A DNA stretch of 5,333 nt, from assembly GCA_031546715.1 (NCBI GenBank), contig JAVBKA010000139.1, positions 1 to 5,333 on the forward strand, written 5' to 3'. Under the pieces are notes generated by a model that did no database searches, was not told the origin of the DNA, and saw only the letters and a program-made list of their open reading frames with translations. This document shows positions 1 through 4,424 of the stretch, piece by piece. This stretch comes from JAVBKA01 sp031546715 (GTDB taxonomy: Bacteria > Bacillota > Clostridia > Oscillospirales > UBA929). A program made the position numbers and the translations under genes. The stretch's first letter is position 1. The number at the start of each line of letters is the position of its first letter.

Positions 1-16
1 GTTTCCAACTTCGCAA
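1..16 (-). CDS. Start of a further phage (tail?) gene, cut by the left edge
   Basis: On the minus strand a very strong Shine-Dalgarno (AAGGAGGTGA, plus-strand 24-33) is followed about nine bases later by a TTG codon at 16-14. This opens a frame reading M-R-S-W-K before the window ends. No ATG is available between the SD and the edge. In phages with this gene order the gene after the last minor capsid gene is usually a tail tube or other tail protein, so that is the likely identity, but only five codons are visible. The start codon is inferred from the SD alone. Confidence 0.35.
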
Positions 17-24
17 TTGAGCCT

Positions 25-60
25 CACCTCCTTCCTAAGCTCTTACAAGCTTCGGAGGTG
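25..60 (-). promoter_or_regulatory. Hairpin that sequesters the Shine-Dalgarno of the left-edge gene
   Basis: In the minus-strand transcript CACCTCC (60-54) is exactly complementary to GGAGGTG (31-25), which is the SD of the next gene. Between them lies a nested five-base-pair stem, AAGCT / AGCTT, with a six-base loop. Together they make one stem-loop with a small internal loop. Folding would hide the SD, so translation of the downstream gene may be controlled by RNA structure. The pairing is seen in the sequence; the regulatory role is inferred. Confidence 0.4.
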
Positions 61-126
61 GGCGTAACCGTCGACAGATGCCGCCTATAATCTACCCTCT
101 GACGATATATTACAACAAGCTTCGGC

Positions 127-558
127 TTATTGCAAGCCTGATTTGTTATAAAAATACGTCAATTTACACTGGATTTGATACCGTGCTGTCTCGGTATCGG
201 GGGCAAAGGCGTAACCCGAGGTCACGACCTCTATTTTTTGTGCCTTGCACCCCTCGCCGAGGTCGGGGAAGCGTCGGATACGGTTTTGCACCTCTAACCA
301 CTCAGCGAAGCCCTCGAAAAAACCGAGGTTGTCAAGCTGCTGCCGTATATGCGAACCATAATAGGTGCGGCTGGCAAGGGTAAAGAGAAATTGCCGAACG
401 CTTGAGCCGTCCATATATTGCTTGATGACGGTTTTTGTCGGTACGGTGTCAACGGAATAGTTAGCAGCTTCCGCAGGCAGAAAATCCACCCCAAGCTTGC
501 CGTCTTTTAGTCTGGGGTACTGCTGTACATATAGGCGCACCGCTTCAATTATTGTCAT
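127..558 (-). CDS. Phage minor capsid / tail-completion protein (Minor_capsid_3-like)
   Basis: This is a 143-residue protein of the kind found last in the head-completion block of Firmicute siphoviruses, sitting at the head-tail interface. Recognisable stretches are VDFLPAEAANYSVDTVPTK (about residues 24-42), YMDGSSVRQFLFTLASRTYYG (about 48-68), a middle FFEGFAEWLEVQNR, and the end RYQIQCKLTYFYNK. Homologues I remember have the same order of motifs and a similar length, so the gene looks complete. It is translationally coupled to the upstream gene by an ATGA overlap (ATG at 558-556, TGA of the previous gene at 557-555), with GGAGGAAGG just upstream inside that gene. Some homologues in databases carry a misleading 'chloramphenicol resistance' label; nothing here supports that function. 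The fold and exact role are inferred from family and position. Confidence 0.72.
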   Translation of the reverse strand: MTIIEAVRLYVQQYPRLKDGKLGVDFLPAEAANYSVDTVPTKTVIKQYMDGSSVRQFLFTLASRTYYGSHIRQQLDNLGFFEGFAEWLEVQNRIRRFPDLGEGCKAQKIEVVTSGYAFAPDTETARYQIQCKLTYFYNKSGLQ

Positions 559-806
559 TTTGCCCTTCCTCCCACATGTTTTGCCACAGCCTTGACGACT
601 TCATCCCCACGGTCAGCCATCATGCGCTTGTCCCATTCCTTGCCTCGTGTTCCGCCGCCGCTGTACTGAATCGCCTGACCTGTGTACCGCTTCTTTTCTC
701 CACTTTTGGCGTACGCACTGGCTTGACGGGATAGGCGCACAAAATCTGGCTCTGGCATTGTGCCGCAGTAGGTTTCGATGTAATAGTCATAGTCTGCGTA
801 TGCCAT
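555..806 (-). CDS. Apparent fusion: head-tail connector N-terminus joined to minor capsid protein C-terminus
   Basis: An 83-residue ORF with a clear SD (AGGAGG) that overlaps the stop of the preceding gene. Residues 1-32 (MAYADYDYYIETYCGT, then PDFVRLSRQASAY) resemble the first helix of phage head-tail connector proteins, which normally run to 100 residues or more and continue after 'AS.Y' with a different sequence. Residues from about 33 onward (KSGEKKRYTGQAIQYSGGG, then RGKEWDKRMMADRGDEVVKAVAKHVGG) resemble the C-terminus of a minor capsid / HK97-gp10-type tail-completion protein. The join is near 706-713. Two or three genes usually occupy this place (connector, minor capsid 1, minor capsid 2), so an in-frame deletion is the simplest reading. 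The product is probably not functional as either parent. The ORF itself is certain; the chimeric origin is my inference from remembered family sequences. Confidence 0.6.
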   Translation of the reverse strand: MAYADYDYYIETYCGTMPEPDFVRLSRQASAYAKSGEKKRYTGQAIQYSGGGTRGKEWDKRMMADRGDEVVKAVAKHVGGRAK

Positions 807-815
807 AGCGTCCTC

Positions 816-1016
816 CTATTTTGGTGTCTCAAGAGCTGCTAGCTCGGCTGTCAGCTCTTGGATTTCAGCGTCTTGCTTTGATTTAACTAGCGATAGTTTT
901 TCATATGCCGCCATCAACTCTGTATGCGACTTGACCAGAGCGTCATACTCCTTTTTTAGCGCAGCTGCGCCCTTATCATCTTTGGGCGGTTTTGTGCCCA
1001 TTCCAACTGATTTCAT
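816..1016 (-). CDS. Small coiled-coil protein between capsid and connector genes
   Basis: A 66-residue protein of unknown function. After a polar N-terminus (MKSVGMGTKPPKDDK) nearly all the rest is predicted helix with heptad-like spacing of hydrophobics (LKKEYDALVKSHTELM, then AYEKLSLVKSKQDAEIQELT), so it probably forms a coiled coil. It has no transmembrane segment or cysteine. The SD (GGAGG) directly follows the capsid stop, which puts it in the same operon, and its own TAG overlaps the SD of the next gene. Small Lys/Glu-rich proteins are common at this position in Firmicute siphoviruses. Possible roles are head decoration or an assembly helper, but I do not recognise a named family. Confidence 0.7.
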   Translation of the reverse strand: MKSVGMGTKPPKDDKGAAALKKEYDALVKSHTELMAAYEKLSLVKSKQDAEIQELTAELAALETPK

Positions 1017-1027
1017 ACTTAATCCTC

Positions 1028-1993
1028 CTACGCCTTGTGGCTTAAATAGACACCCGTTGCCTTGTTTTTGTACACGTCTACAATGCCGTATTTGCGATAT
1101 TTTGAGATATACGCATCACTGTCAGGGTTAAACACAGGGGCGATTACGTCACTGGCGGTGTGCTTATCCCACTTGAGTACACAGGGCTTGTGAACAATCA
1201 TAAAGTTGATGTCTTTGCCGGCTGCCGCTTTCTTGAAATGTCCGATTTCTTCGCCTGCGCTTTTGCCGTCTAGCATGTCAATAGCGGTATAGAAGCGGCT
1301 TTGGGGAACGGGTTTGCGGACAGCAAAGGCAGACAACACCTCTCTGGATTTTGTGGTGTCCAGTGCAATGACGCTGTTTAAAAGCGTTGGTGTGGCGTAG
1401 AGTATGCGCTCCTCTTGCGGCACTTCGTCCTCGTCCATCTTGTTTTTTGCCGCTAACAGAGCAGCAAGAAATGCTGTACCGTCTGCATAGGTCGCAGCGG
1501 CGGCAGTGCTGATGCCGGAGATACCCGACAATGTAGCAAACACAAAGGCGTCCGCTTCGGGCGCAACCTTTGTTCGCTGCAATTCTGCGCCCACTGCGCC
1601 AAAGGCTAGGTTAAAGCTCTCTTGGTCGTCCATTATGTCCACAGACAGCTTTGTGCCACGGTCATAGTTAAATGTTGCGGTTTTCCACACAAGGCTGATT
1701 GTGCCCTTGGTGTAGCCGCTGTTGCGGTCGTAGTCTCCCAAGCCTGTTACGTCAATTTGTGGGTAGATAAGCTCGTTGACGTTTGCTCCTTGGCGAATGA
1801 GCGTTGGGTTAGATGTTAGGTCTGCGGTGACGGATGCGGCTCTGTAGACCTCGTCTAATAGGTCGGTGTAGCCTTTTGCTAGGGTGATGGTGTTCTCATG
1901 TGTCTCGATGTCCTTACCATTCTCGTCCATGATGGCGTCCAACGCCTCCTTGGTGATGTCTGGCAATAGCCCCCTGATAAATTCTCGCTTCAT
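1028..1993 (-). CDS. Major capsid protein with a scaffold-protein N-terminus fused in frame
   Basis: A 321-residue ORF. Residues 1-37 (MKREFIRGLLPDITKEALDA, then IMDENGKDIETHENTIT) are the start of a GP20-type phage scaffold protein. Residues 38-321 are a complete HK97-fold major capsid protein, recognisable from LAKGYTDLLDEVYRAASVTA, YPQIDVTGLGDYDRNSGYTK, LSVDIMDDQESFNLAFGA, KMDEDEVPQEERILYATPTL and the ending YRKYGIVDVYKNKATGVYLS. Capsid homologues normally start just before 'xxTLAKGYTD', so only the first few capsid residues were lost. The join lies at about 1880-1888, where scaffold and capsid would share an ATCACC-like sequence; this suggests a deletion at microhomology. Translation uses the scaffold gene's SD (GGAGAAGGG). 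If real, the phage makes capsid with an extra N-terminal arm and no separate full scaffold from this locus. Confidence 0.85.
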   Translation of the reverse strand: MKREFIRGLLPDITKEALDAIMDENGKDIETHENTITLAKGYTDLLDEVYRAASVTADLTSNPTLIRQGANVNELIYPQIDVTGLGDYDRNSGYTKGTISLVWKTATFNYDRGTKLSVDIMDDQESFNLAFGAVGAELQRTKVAPEADAFVFATLSGISGISTAAAATYADGTAFLAALLAAKNKMDEDEVPQEERILYATPTLLNSVIALDTTKSREVLSAFAVRKPVPQSRFYTAIDMLDGKSAGEEIGHFKKAAAGKDINFMIVHKPCVLKWDKHTASDVIAPVFNPDSDAYISKYRKYGIVDVYKNKATGVYLSHKA

Positions 1994-2019
1994 GCTGTTT
2001 TCCCTTCTCCGCTACGCTT

Positions 2020-2054
2020 TAACGATGGCGGCAGACGTCTGCCGGCAATCGTTA
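2020..2054. repeat. Large palindrome in the scaffold leader, copy 1
   Basis: An outer perfect stem TAACGAT / ATCGTTA (2020-2026 and 2048-2054) encloses an inner 16-bp perfect palindrome CGGCAGACGTCTGCCG (2029-2044). The inner and outer parts are separated by one mismatched pair and a one-base bulge. It lies in the leader about 10 bases before the SD of the fused scaffold-capsid gene. It resembles the dispersed palindromic intergenic elements that I recall giving the spurious peptide 'GSDPVTIGGRRLPPS' in many Clostridia annotations. The structure is seen directly; membership in that element family is from memory. Confidence 0.7.
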
Positions 2055-2106
2055 CGGGGTCGCATCCCTTGCGGTGTGCTGTTTTACGCCCGGCACGGGG
2101 CAAAAT

Positions 2107-2145
2107 GGGTATAAGAAAAGCACCCTATCGGATGGTAAGATGCTT
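2107..2145 (-). terminator. Rho-independent terminator after the third cassette
   Basis: In the minus-strand transcript AAGCATCTTA (2145-2136) pairs with TAGGGTGCTT (2127-2118). This gives a ten-pair stem with two G-U pairs and an eight-base loop, followed by TTTTCTTAT. It lies 20 bases after the stop of the immunity-like gene at 2167. It would end the cassette transcript and separate it from the scaffold/capsid gene, so capsid expression needs read-through, antitermination or a promoter in the leader. Confidence 0.7.
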
Positions 2146-2166
2146 GAGGATATAAAATCGAGGAAA

Positions 2167-2463
2167 CTATACAGCCCTCTTCGACACTGCTGTCAATGGT
2201 AATGCTTTCATGTAAACTGCCAAAACCTTTTCTTTAAATGCCTTTTCGTCTAGGGTGTCGGGGTCACCTGTATCATATGGGTCAAAAAATGCGCAGATAT
2301 CAGGCATTTCATCGTTTAATAGGATTGCAAGTTCATTGTTTTCTATTTGAAGTTCTGCATAGGTCGCTATGAGTTCGTCGGGAAAATCATATGAAAAATC
2401 ATTAGCGTCATATTCCCCATAAAGAAACCGAGCAATCATCATCAGAAGTTTATTAGTAATCAT
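2167..2463 (-). CDS. Putative immunity protein of cassette 3 (acidic)
   Basis: A 98-residue, strongly acidic soluble protein: MITNKLLMMIARFLYGEYDA at the start, then FSYDFPDELIATYAELQIEN, a central LLNDEMPDICAFFDPYDTGD, and a C-terminal helix DEKAFKEKVLAVYMKAL. I chose the start at 2463 because a GGAGGAGG Shine-Dalgarno (plus 2471-2478) sits seven bases upstream. The frame is open 11 codons further, but those codons cover the SD and have no signal of their own. The gene overlaps the end of the preceding putative nuclease by 11 bp, so the pair is translationally coupled. Small size, high acidity and tight coupling to a basic nuclease-like partner are typical of immunity proteins. The specific family is not recognised, and the immunity role is inferred. 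Confidence 0.65.
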   Translation of the reverse strand: MITNKLLMMIARFLYGEYDANDFSYDFPDELIATYAELQIENNELAILLNDEMPDICAFFDPYDTGDPDTLDEKAFKEKVLAVYMKALPLTAVSKRAV

Positions 2464-2809
2464 TATTAAGCCTCCTCCATTGTGTTTTGGGTTCAAATAA
2501 AGAAATCACAGTTATAACTTCGCCAGTATCATCCCCTTGAATCACTGCAATGCCGTTATAATACTTAACAGTTCGGCTGTTTTCTTCCATAAAATTTGGT
2601 TGTCGCCGCAAATTTGATACAATATCCTCTTTAGTAAACTCTCGTTTACGTTGACTTTTCTTTTGACCGAGTACCCTATTAAGGGCATGCTCCCTAAATT
2701 CAAACCCTTCGGAAGCAAAGTAATGGTACAATTCTTTCATTTTTGATTTGTATTCCTGTGTATACTGCGTGGTAGAATCAATTTTATTTAATAGCCCGTT
2801 TTCACGCAT
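2453..2809 (-). CDS. Putative orphan nuclease toxin of cassette 3 (BECR/RelE-like)
   Basis: A 118-residue protein if started at ATG 2809; a TTG at 2860 would add 17 residues, and an in-frame TAA lies a few codons further up. It has a helical N-terminal half (YTQEYKSKMKELYHYFASEG) and then FREHALNRVLGQ. A basic stretch KKSQRKREFTKEDIVSNLRR and a beta-rich end follow (KYYNGIAVIQGDDTGEVITV, then PKTQWRRLN). The order of conserved-looking His, a basic patch and a terminal 'TV..lf.PktqW' strand resembles the small RNase-like domains (Barnase/EndoU/Colicin/RelE group) that form the C-terminal toxins of MuF and other polymorphic toxins. No N-terminal delivery domain is attached, so this looks like a displaced toxin tip that still has a complete frame. 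Its codons near 2470-2478 double as the SD for the partner gene. A chromosomal RelE/BrnT-type toxin is the main alternative. Confidence 0.55.
   Translation of the reverse strand: MRENGLLNKIDSTTQYTQEYKSKMKELYHYFASEGFEFREHALNRVLGQKKSQRKREFTKEDIVSNLRRQPNFMEENSRTVKYYNGIAVIQGDDTGEVITVISLFEPKTQWRRLNNDY
2471..2478 (-). promoter_or_regulatory. Ribosome binding site for the cassette 3 immunity gene, inside the toxin gene
   Basis: GGAGGAGG on the minus strand lies seven bases before ATG 2463. It is embedded in the toxin codons for W-R-R. It decides the immunity start and ensures the partner is translated from any message that covers the toxin. Confidence 0.75.
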
Positions 2810-2906
2810 TATCTTTCCACCACCTGATTTTAGTATACTTCCAGAGACAACTATTTGCAACTGTTTTTTATTGCACGTACCTTATTAATCACTAAGTTCG
2901 CTAGTT

Positions 2907-3131
2907 CTAGCCAAAGGTTATCTCCTCGCAAATATCTTTTAATGGTCTACCAGTTATAAATGGAGTAGTCATCACCTCGTCAATAGAGGAGCATTTAATG
3001 TCATCATCCCCATAGCAAAATGAAATATCCGTGCGAGAATATGGACAAATAGCACCAAGTATACCTTGGTATTCAAACTCAATATCTGCCGTAAGGCTGT
3101 CAATCCAGTCAATTAAGTCTTCTGCATTCAT
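2907..3131 (-). CDS. Putative immunity protein of cassette 2
   Basis: A 74-residue acidic protein: MNAEDLIDWIDSLTADIEFE, a middle LGAICPYSRTDISFCYGDDD with two cysteines, and an end FITGRPLKDICEEITFG. Its ATG (3131-3129) forms an ATGA overlap with the TGA (3130-3128) that ends the read-through frame of the putative toxin upstream. This coupling is the best evidence that the two were a toxin/immunity pair. The best SD-like run (GAGAGGAG) is rather far (about 14 bases) from the ATG, which fits reliance on coupling. The gene itself is intact even though its partner has a premature stop. The family is not recognised and the immunity role is inferred. Confidence 0.6.
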   Translation of the reverse strand: MNAEDLIDWIDSLTADIEFEYQGILGAICPYSRTDISFCYGDDDIKCSSIDEVMTTPFITGRPLKDICEEITFG

Positions 3132-3427
3132 AGTATGTCTTGATTCTCCTCTCTCTCAGATTTAGTCAATTCTCTGGAGGGACGTCCTGATATCTTGCTG
3201 TCTTACCAGATAATATCGTGAGTATGCTCCCCGTGCATACCAAACTGGTGGTCCTTGGGGTATCCGTGGTCATTATTGCTTATCTGCATAATCCACTTAC
3301 CATTAGCATCATAATAATTCCTGTTCAGTCCGCCATGAGCGTTTTCAACCTGTGTAATACTATTTGCGACGCCGTCTGACGTTGTTTTGCTCACTTTTAT
3401 TATGGGCTGCCCCACTGCATTTGTCAA
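3128..3427 (-). pseudogene. Displaced C-terminal toxin fragment of cassette 2, broken by an in-frame TAA
   Basis: The open part encodes about 74 residues: NAVGQPIIKVSKTTSDGVAN, then SITQVENAHGGLNRNYYDAN, then MQISNNDHGYPKDHQFG and MHGEHTHDIIW. It stops at TAA 3203-3205. Reading past that codon the same frame gives 24 more residues (DSKISGRPSRELTKSEREEN, then QDIL) and a TGA overlapping the next gene's ATG, so the domain originally ran to 3128. The His-rich 'NDHG...HGEH.HD' region resembles the polymorphic toxin type 24 group as I remember it. No clear start exists: the frame opens after a TGA at 3449-3451 and only a weak TTG (3427) is present. It is therefore an N-terminally truncated toxin tip abutting the scaffold remnant and additionally inactivated by a nonsense codon. 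Confidence 0.65.
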
Positions 3428-3579
3428 GATTTTTTGATGTGCAGCCCGTCACGCTCTGTGGTGAGCTGGGTGATGGTGTTCTCATGTGTCTCGATGTCCT
3501 TGCCATTCTCGCCCATGATGGCGTCCAACGCCTCCTTGGTGATGTCTGGCAATAGCCCCTTGATAAATTCTCGCTTCAT
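3424..3579 (-). pseudogene. Truncated phage scaffold protein gene (first ~48 codons only)
   Basis: The frame from ATG 3579 gives a 51-residue product: MKREFIKGLLPDITKEALDA, then IMGENGKDIETHENTITQLT, then TERDGLH. This is the start of a GP20-type scaffold protein, which normally has about 150-200 residues. After 'DGLH' (near 3438) the sequence switches to the toxin fragment and ends at once (IKKS-stop). The SD (GGAGAAAGGA) is intact, so a short peptide is probably still made. It differs from the copy fused to the capsid at two residues (K7 versus R, G23 versus D). I read it as the recombination scar left by cassette insertion. Confidence 0.8.
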
Positions 3580-3606
3580 GCTGTTCCTTTCTCCGCTACG
3601 CTTTGC

Positions 3607-3635
3607 CGATGGCGGCAGACGTCTGCCGCCAATCG
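3607..3635. repeat. Large palindrome in the scaffold leader, copy 2
   Basis: A perfect 20-bp palindrome GGCGGCAGACGTCTGCCGCC at 3611-3630 is flanked by CGAT and ATCG with one bulged base. It can form a cruciform in DNA or a stable hairpin in RNA. Compared with copy 1 the inner palindrome is perfect here, but the outer TAACGAT arm has been lost on one side. Confidence 0.75.
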
Positions 3636-3691
3636 TTACGGGGTCGCTTCCCTTGCGGTGTGCCTTAGTACGCCCGGCACGGGGCAAAAAT

Positions 3692-3730
3692 GGGTATAAG
3701 AAAAGCACCCTATCGGATGATAAGATGCTT
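3692..3730 (-). terminator. Rho-independent terminator after the first cassette
   Basis: AAGCATCTTA (3730-3721) pairs with TAGGGTGCTT (3712-3703) around an eight-base loop, followed by TTTTCTTAT in the minus-strand transcript. It lies 27 bases after the stop of the cassette 1 partner gene. It is the same terminator as in the other repeat copy, so each cassette block ends in an equivalent terminator. Confidence 0.7.
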
Positions 3731-3756
3731 GAGGATATCAGTTTGTGAAAGTACAC

Positions 3757-3996
3757 TTAGTACCAAGCTTGCGTAAATTTTAGCGGTATGTTATTTTTCT
3801 TTACCAAATCTTCAATTTTAGAAAGAGCTTTATAACCATAGGTTTCGCTTTCGCTATCTCCTTCGGCTTTTTTTACCAACATTCCGTTCATTCCAAAAAC
3901 GTCAAATTGTACAACCCCAGCTGCTCCTTGACCTTCAGGCTGGTATTCATAAATTACTTTTCCGCCATTATATTCTTTAAGCACTAAAATGTTCAT
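3757..3996 (-). CDS. Putative immunity protein of cassette 1
   Basis: A 79-residue soluble protein with a beta-rich N-terminal half (MNILVLKEYNGGKVIYEYQP, then GAAGVVQFDVFGMNGMLVKK), an acidic loop (AEGDSESETYGYKALSKIED) and a short end NNIPLKFTQAWY. The ATG at 3996-3994 overlaps the TGA (3995-3993) of the upstream putative toxin frame as ATGA, and an AAAGGA Shine-Dalgarno lies about nine bases before it. The gene is followed by a terminator, so it closes the cassette transcript. It is intact although the upstream partner carries a stop codon. I do not recognise the family. The immunity role is inferred from size, position and coupling. Confidence 0.6.
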   Translation of the reverse strand: MNILVLKEYNGGKVIYEYQPEGQGAAGVVQFDVFGMNGMLVKKAEGDSESETYGYKALSKIEDLVKKNNIPLKFTQAWY

Positions 3997-4415
3997 TTGG
4001 TAAGTTCCTTTCTTCTAATCAGTTCAGCGTAATTATGCTTTTTGCTTGCTAAAACATGAGCCGATTCATAGCTCAGCCCTTTTTTCTCCATTATAACCAG
4101 TTCAAGGTATTCATGCTAAAGCAAGACCAAATCTTCTTCCAAAATAGATATGCCGTTGGTTAGACGTTGCCAAGAAACCGCCATATTGTAGTCGGCATCA
4201 AATCGGACAAGTTCTTCAAGTCCCAAGTCATGCTCTTTAAAAAACACATGGTGCTTAATTTTTGATATTGCATTTTCATTCCAACCAGTGTTTTTCGCAA
4301 TTGACTGGGTATCCGTGCTTCGCTTGCGGATTTCCTCGTAATACAATGCAGCATGAGCATATCGGCGACTTTGGTCATTAACAGGTATCGCTCCGCTTGC
4401 GCCAGTAATATCCAT
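3993..4415 (-). pseudogene. Putative MuF-associated toxin of cassette 1, broken by an in-frame TAG
   Basis: From ATG 4415 (SD GTGAGGTG, overlapping the end of the minor capsid gene) 99 residues are open: YAHAALYYEEIRKRSTDTQS, then IAKNTGWNENAISKIKHHVF, FKEHDLGLEELVRFDADYN and AVSWQRLTNGISILEEDLVL. Then comes TAG at 4116-4118. The frame continues for 40 more codons (HEYLELVIMEKKGLSYESAH, then VLASKKHNYAELIRRKELTK) to a TGA that overlaps the next ATG, so the intact gene had 140 codons. I recall this arrangement ('K.H.F..H.l..FdpdY..a..WqrL' then 'LL.HE..E...SyesAH') in C-terminal domains of phage minor head and other polymorphic toxins, with Lys, Arg or similar before HE. The TAG sits in the most conserved-looking part, so the 99-residue product should be inactive. 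The biochemical activity is unknown to me. Confidence 0.6.
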
Positions 4416-4424
4416 TGCAGCACC

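Larger units (their letters stand above)
1882..2153 (-). repeat. Direct repeat, copy 1: terminator, palindrome and scaffold 5' end
   Basis: This 272-bp segment matches 3468-3738 at roughly 95 percent by eye (about 14 differences plus short indels). It holds, in transcription order, a terminator, a GC-rich leader with a large palindrome, an SD, and the first 37 codons of the scaffold gene. Identity stops abruptly on both sides. At the left end this is where the capsid sequence begins; at the right end it is just beyond the terminator stem. The differences show the copies are not a very recent exact duplication. Confidence 0.9.
3468..3738 (-). repeat. Direct repeat, copy 2: terminator, palindrome and scaffold 5' end
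   Basis: The partner of 1882-2153. The same elements occur in the same order and orientation, 1.6 kb upstream in the transcript. Beyond the shared part this copy keeps about 11 more scaffold codons (to near 3438). That shows the original scaffold continued with 'QLTTERDGLH', while the other copy jumps to capsid sequence. The two copies flank cassettes 2 and 3. Confidence 0.9.
2167..4415 (-). other. Polymorphic toxin/immunity cassette array between MuF and scaffold/capsid genes
   Basis: Three consecutive pairs (toxin-like then acidic partner) fill the gap that in related phages goes straight from the minor capsid to the scaffold gene. The pairs are 4415-3757, about 3427-2907 and 2809-2167. 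Every pair has overlapping stop/start signals. The block is visibly more A/T-rich than the capsid genes (for example about one third G+C in 2581-2640), in keeping with acquisition from elsewhere. Repeated scaffold starts and terminators bracket pairs 2 and 3, as expected of orphan cassettes displaced by a newer one. The array reading is inference; the gene order and repeats are seen. Confidence 0.6.

Noticed and set aside
78..383. Plus-strand open frame of 101 codons near the left edge
   Set aside because: Antisense to the minor capsid gene at 127-558, with no ribosome binding site and a basic, low-complexity product. Treated as a shadow frame.
3424..3460. Direct fusion of the scaffold remnant to the toxin fragment into one protein
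   Set aside because: The two are in different frames: the scaffold frame stops at 3424-3426 and the toxin frame has a TGA at 3449-3451, so no continuous protein can be made.
3424..3756. Longer 110-codon version of the scaffold remnant starting at 3756
   Set aside because: The first 59 codons read through the terminator and the palindrome. The true start is ATG 3579 with a proper SD, as in the other copy.
3993..4115. Zinc metalloprotease motif from the HEYLE sequence after the TAG
   Set aside because: The classical HExxH is absent (it is HExxE), and the later His is in a different spacing. There is not enough to call a protease.
3128..4118. Stop-codon reassignment (alternative genetic code) to explain the in-frame TAG and TAA
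   Set aside because: TAG ends the capsid (1028-1030) and the coiled-coil gene (816-818), and TAA and TGA end others, each placed right at the next gene's SD or start. All three codons work as stops here.
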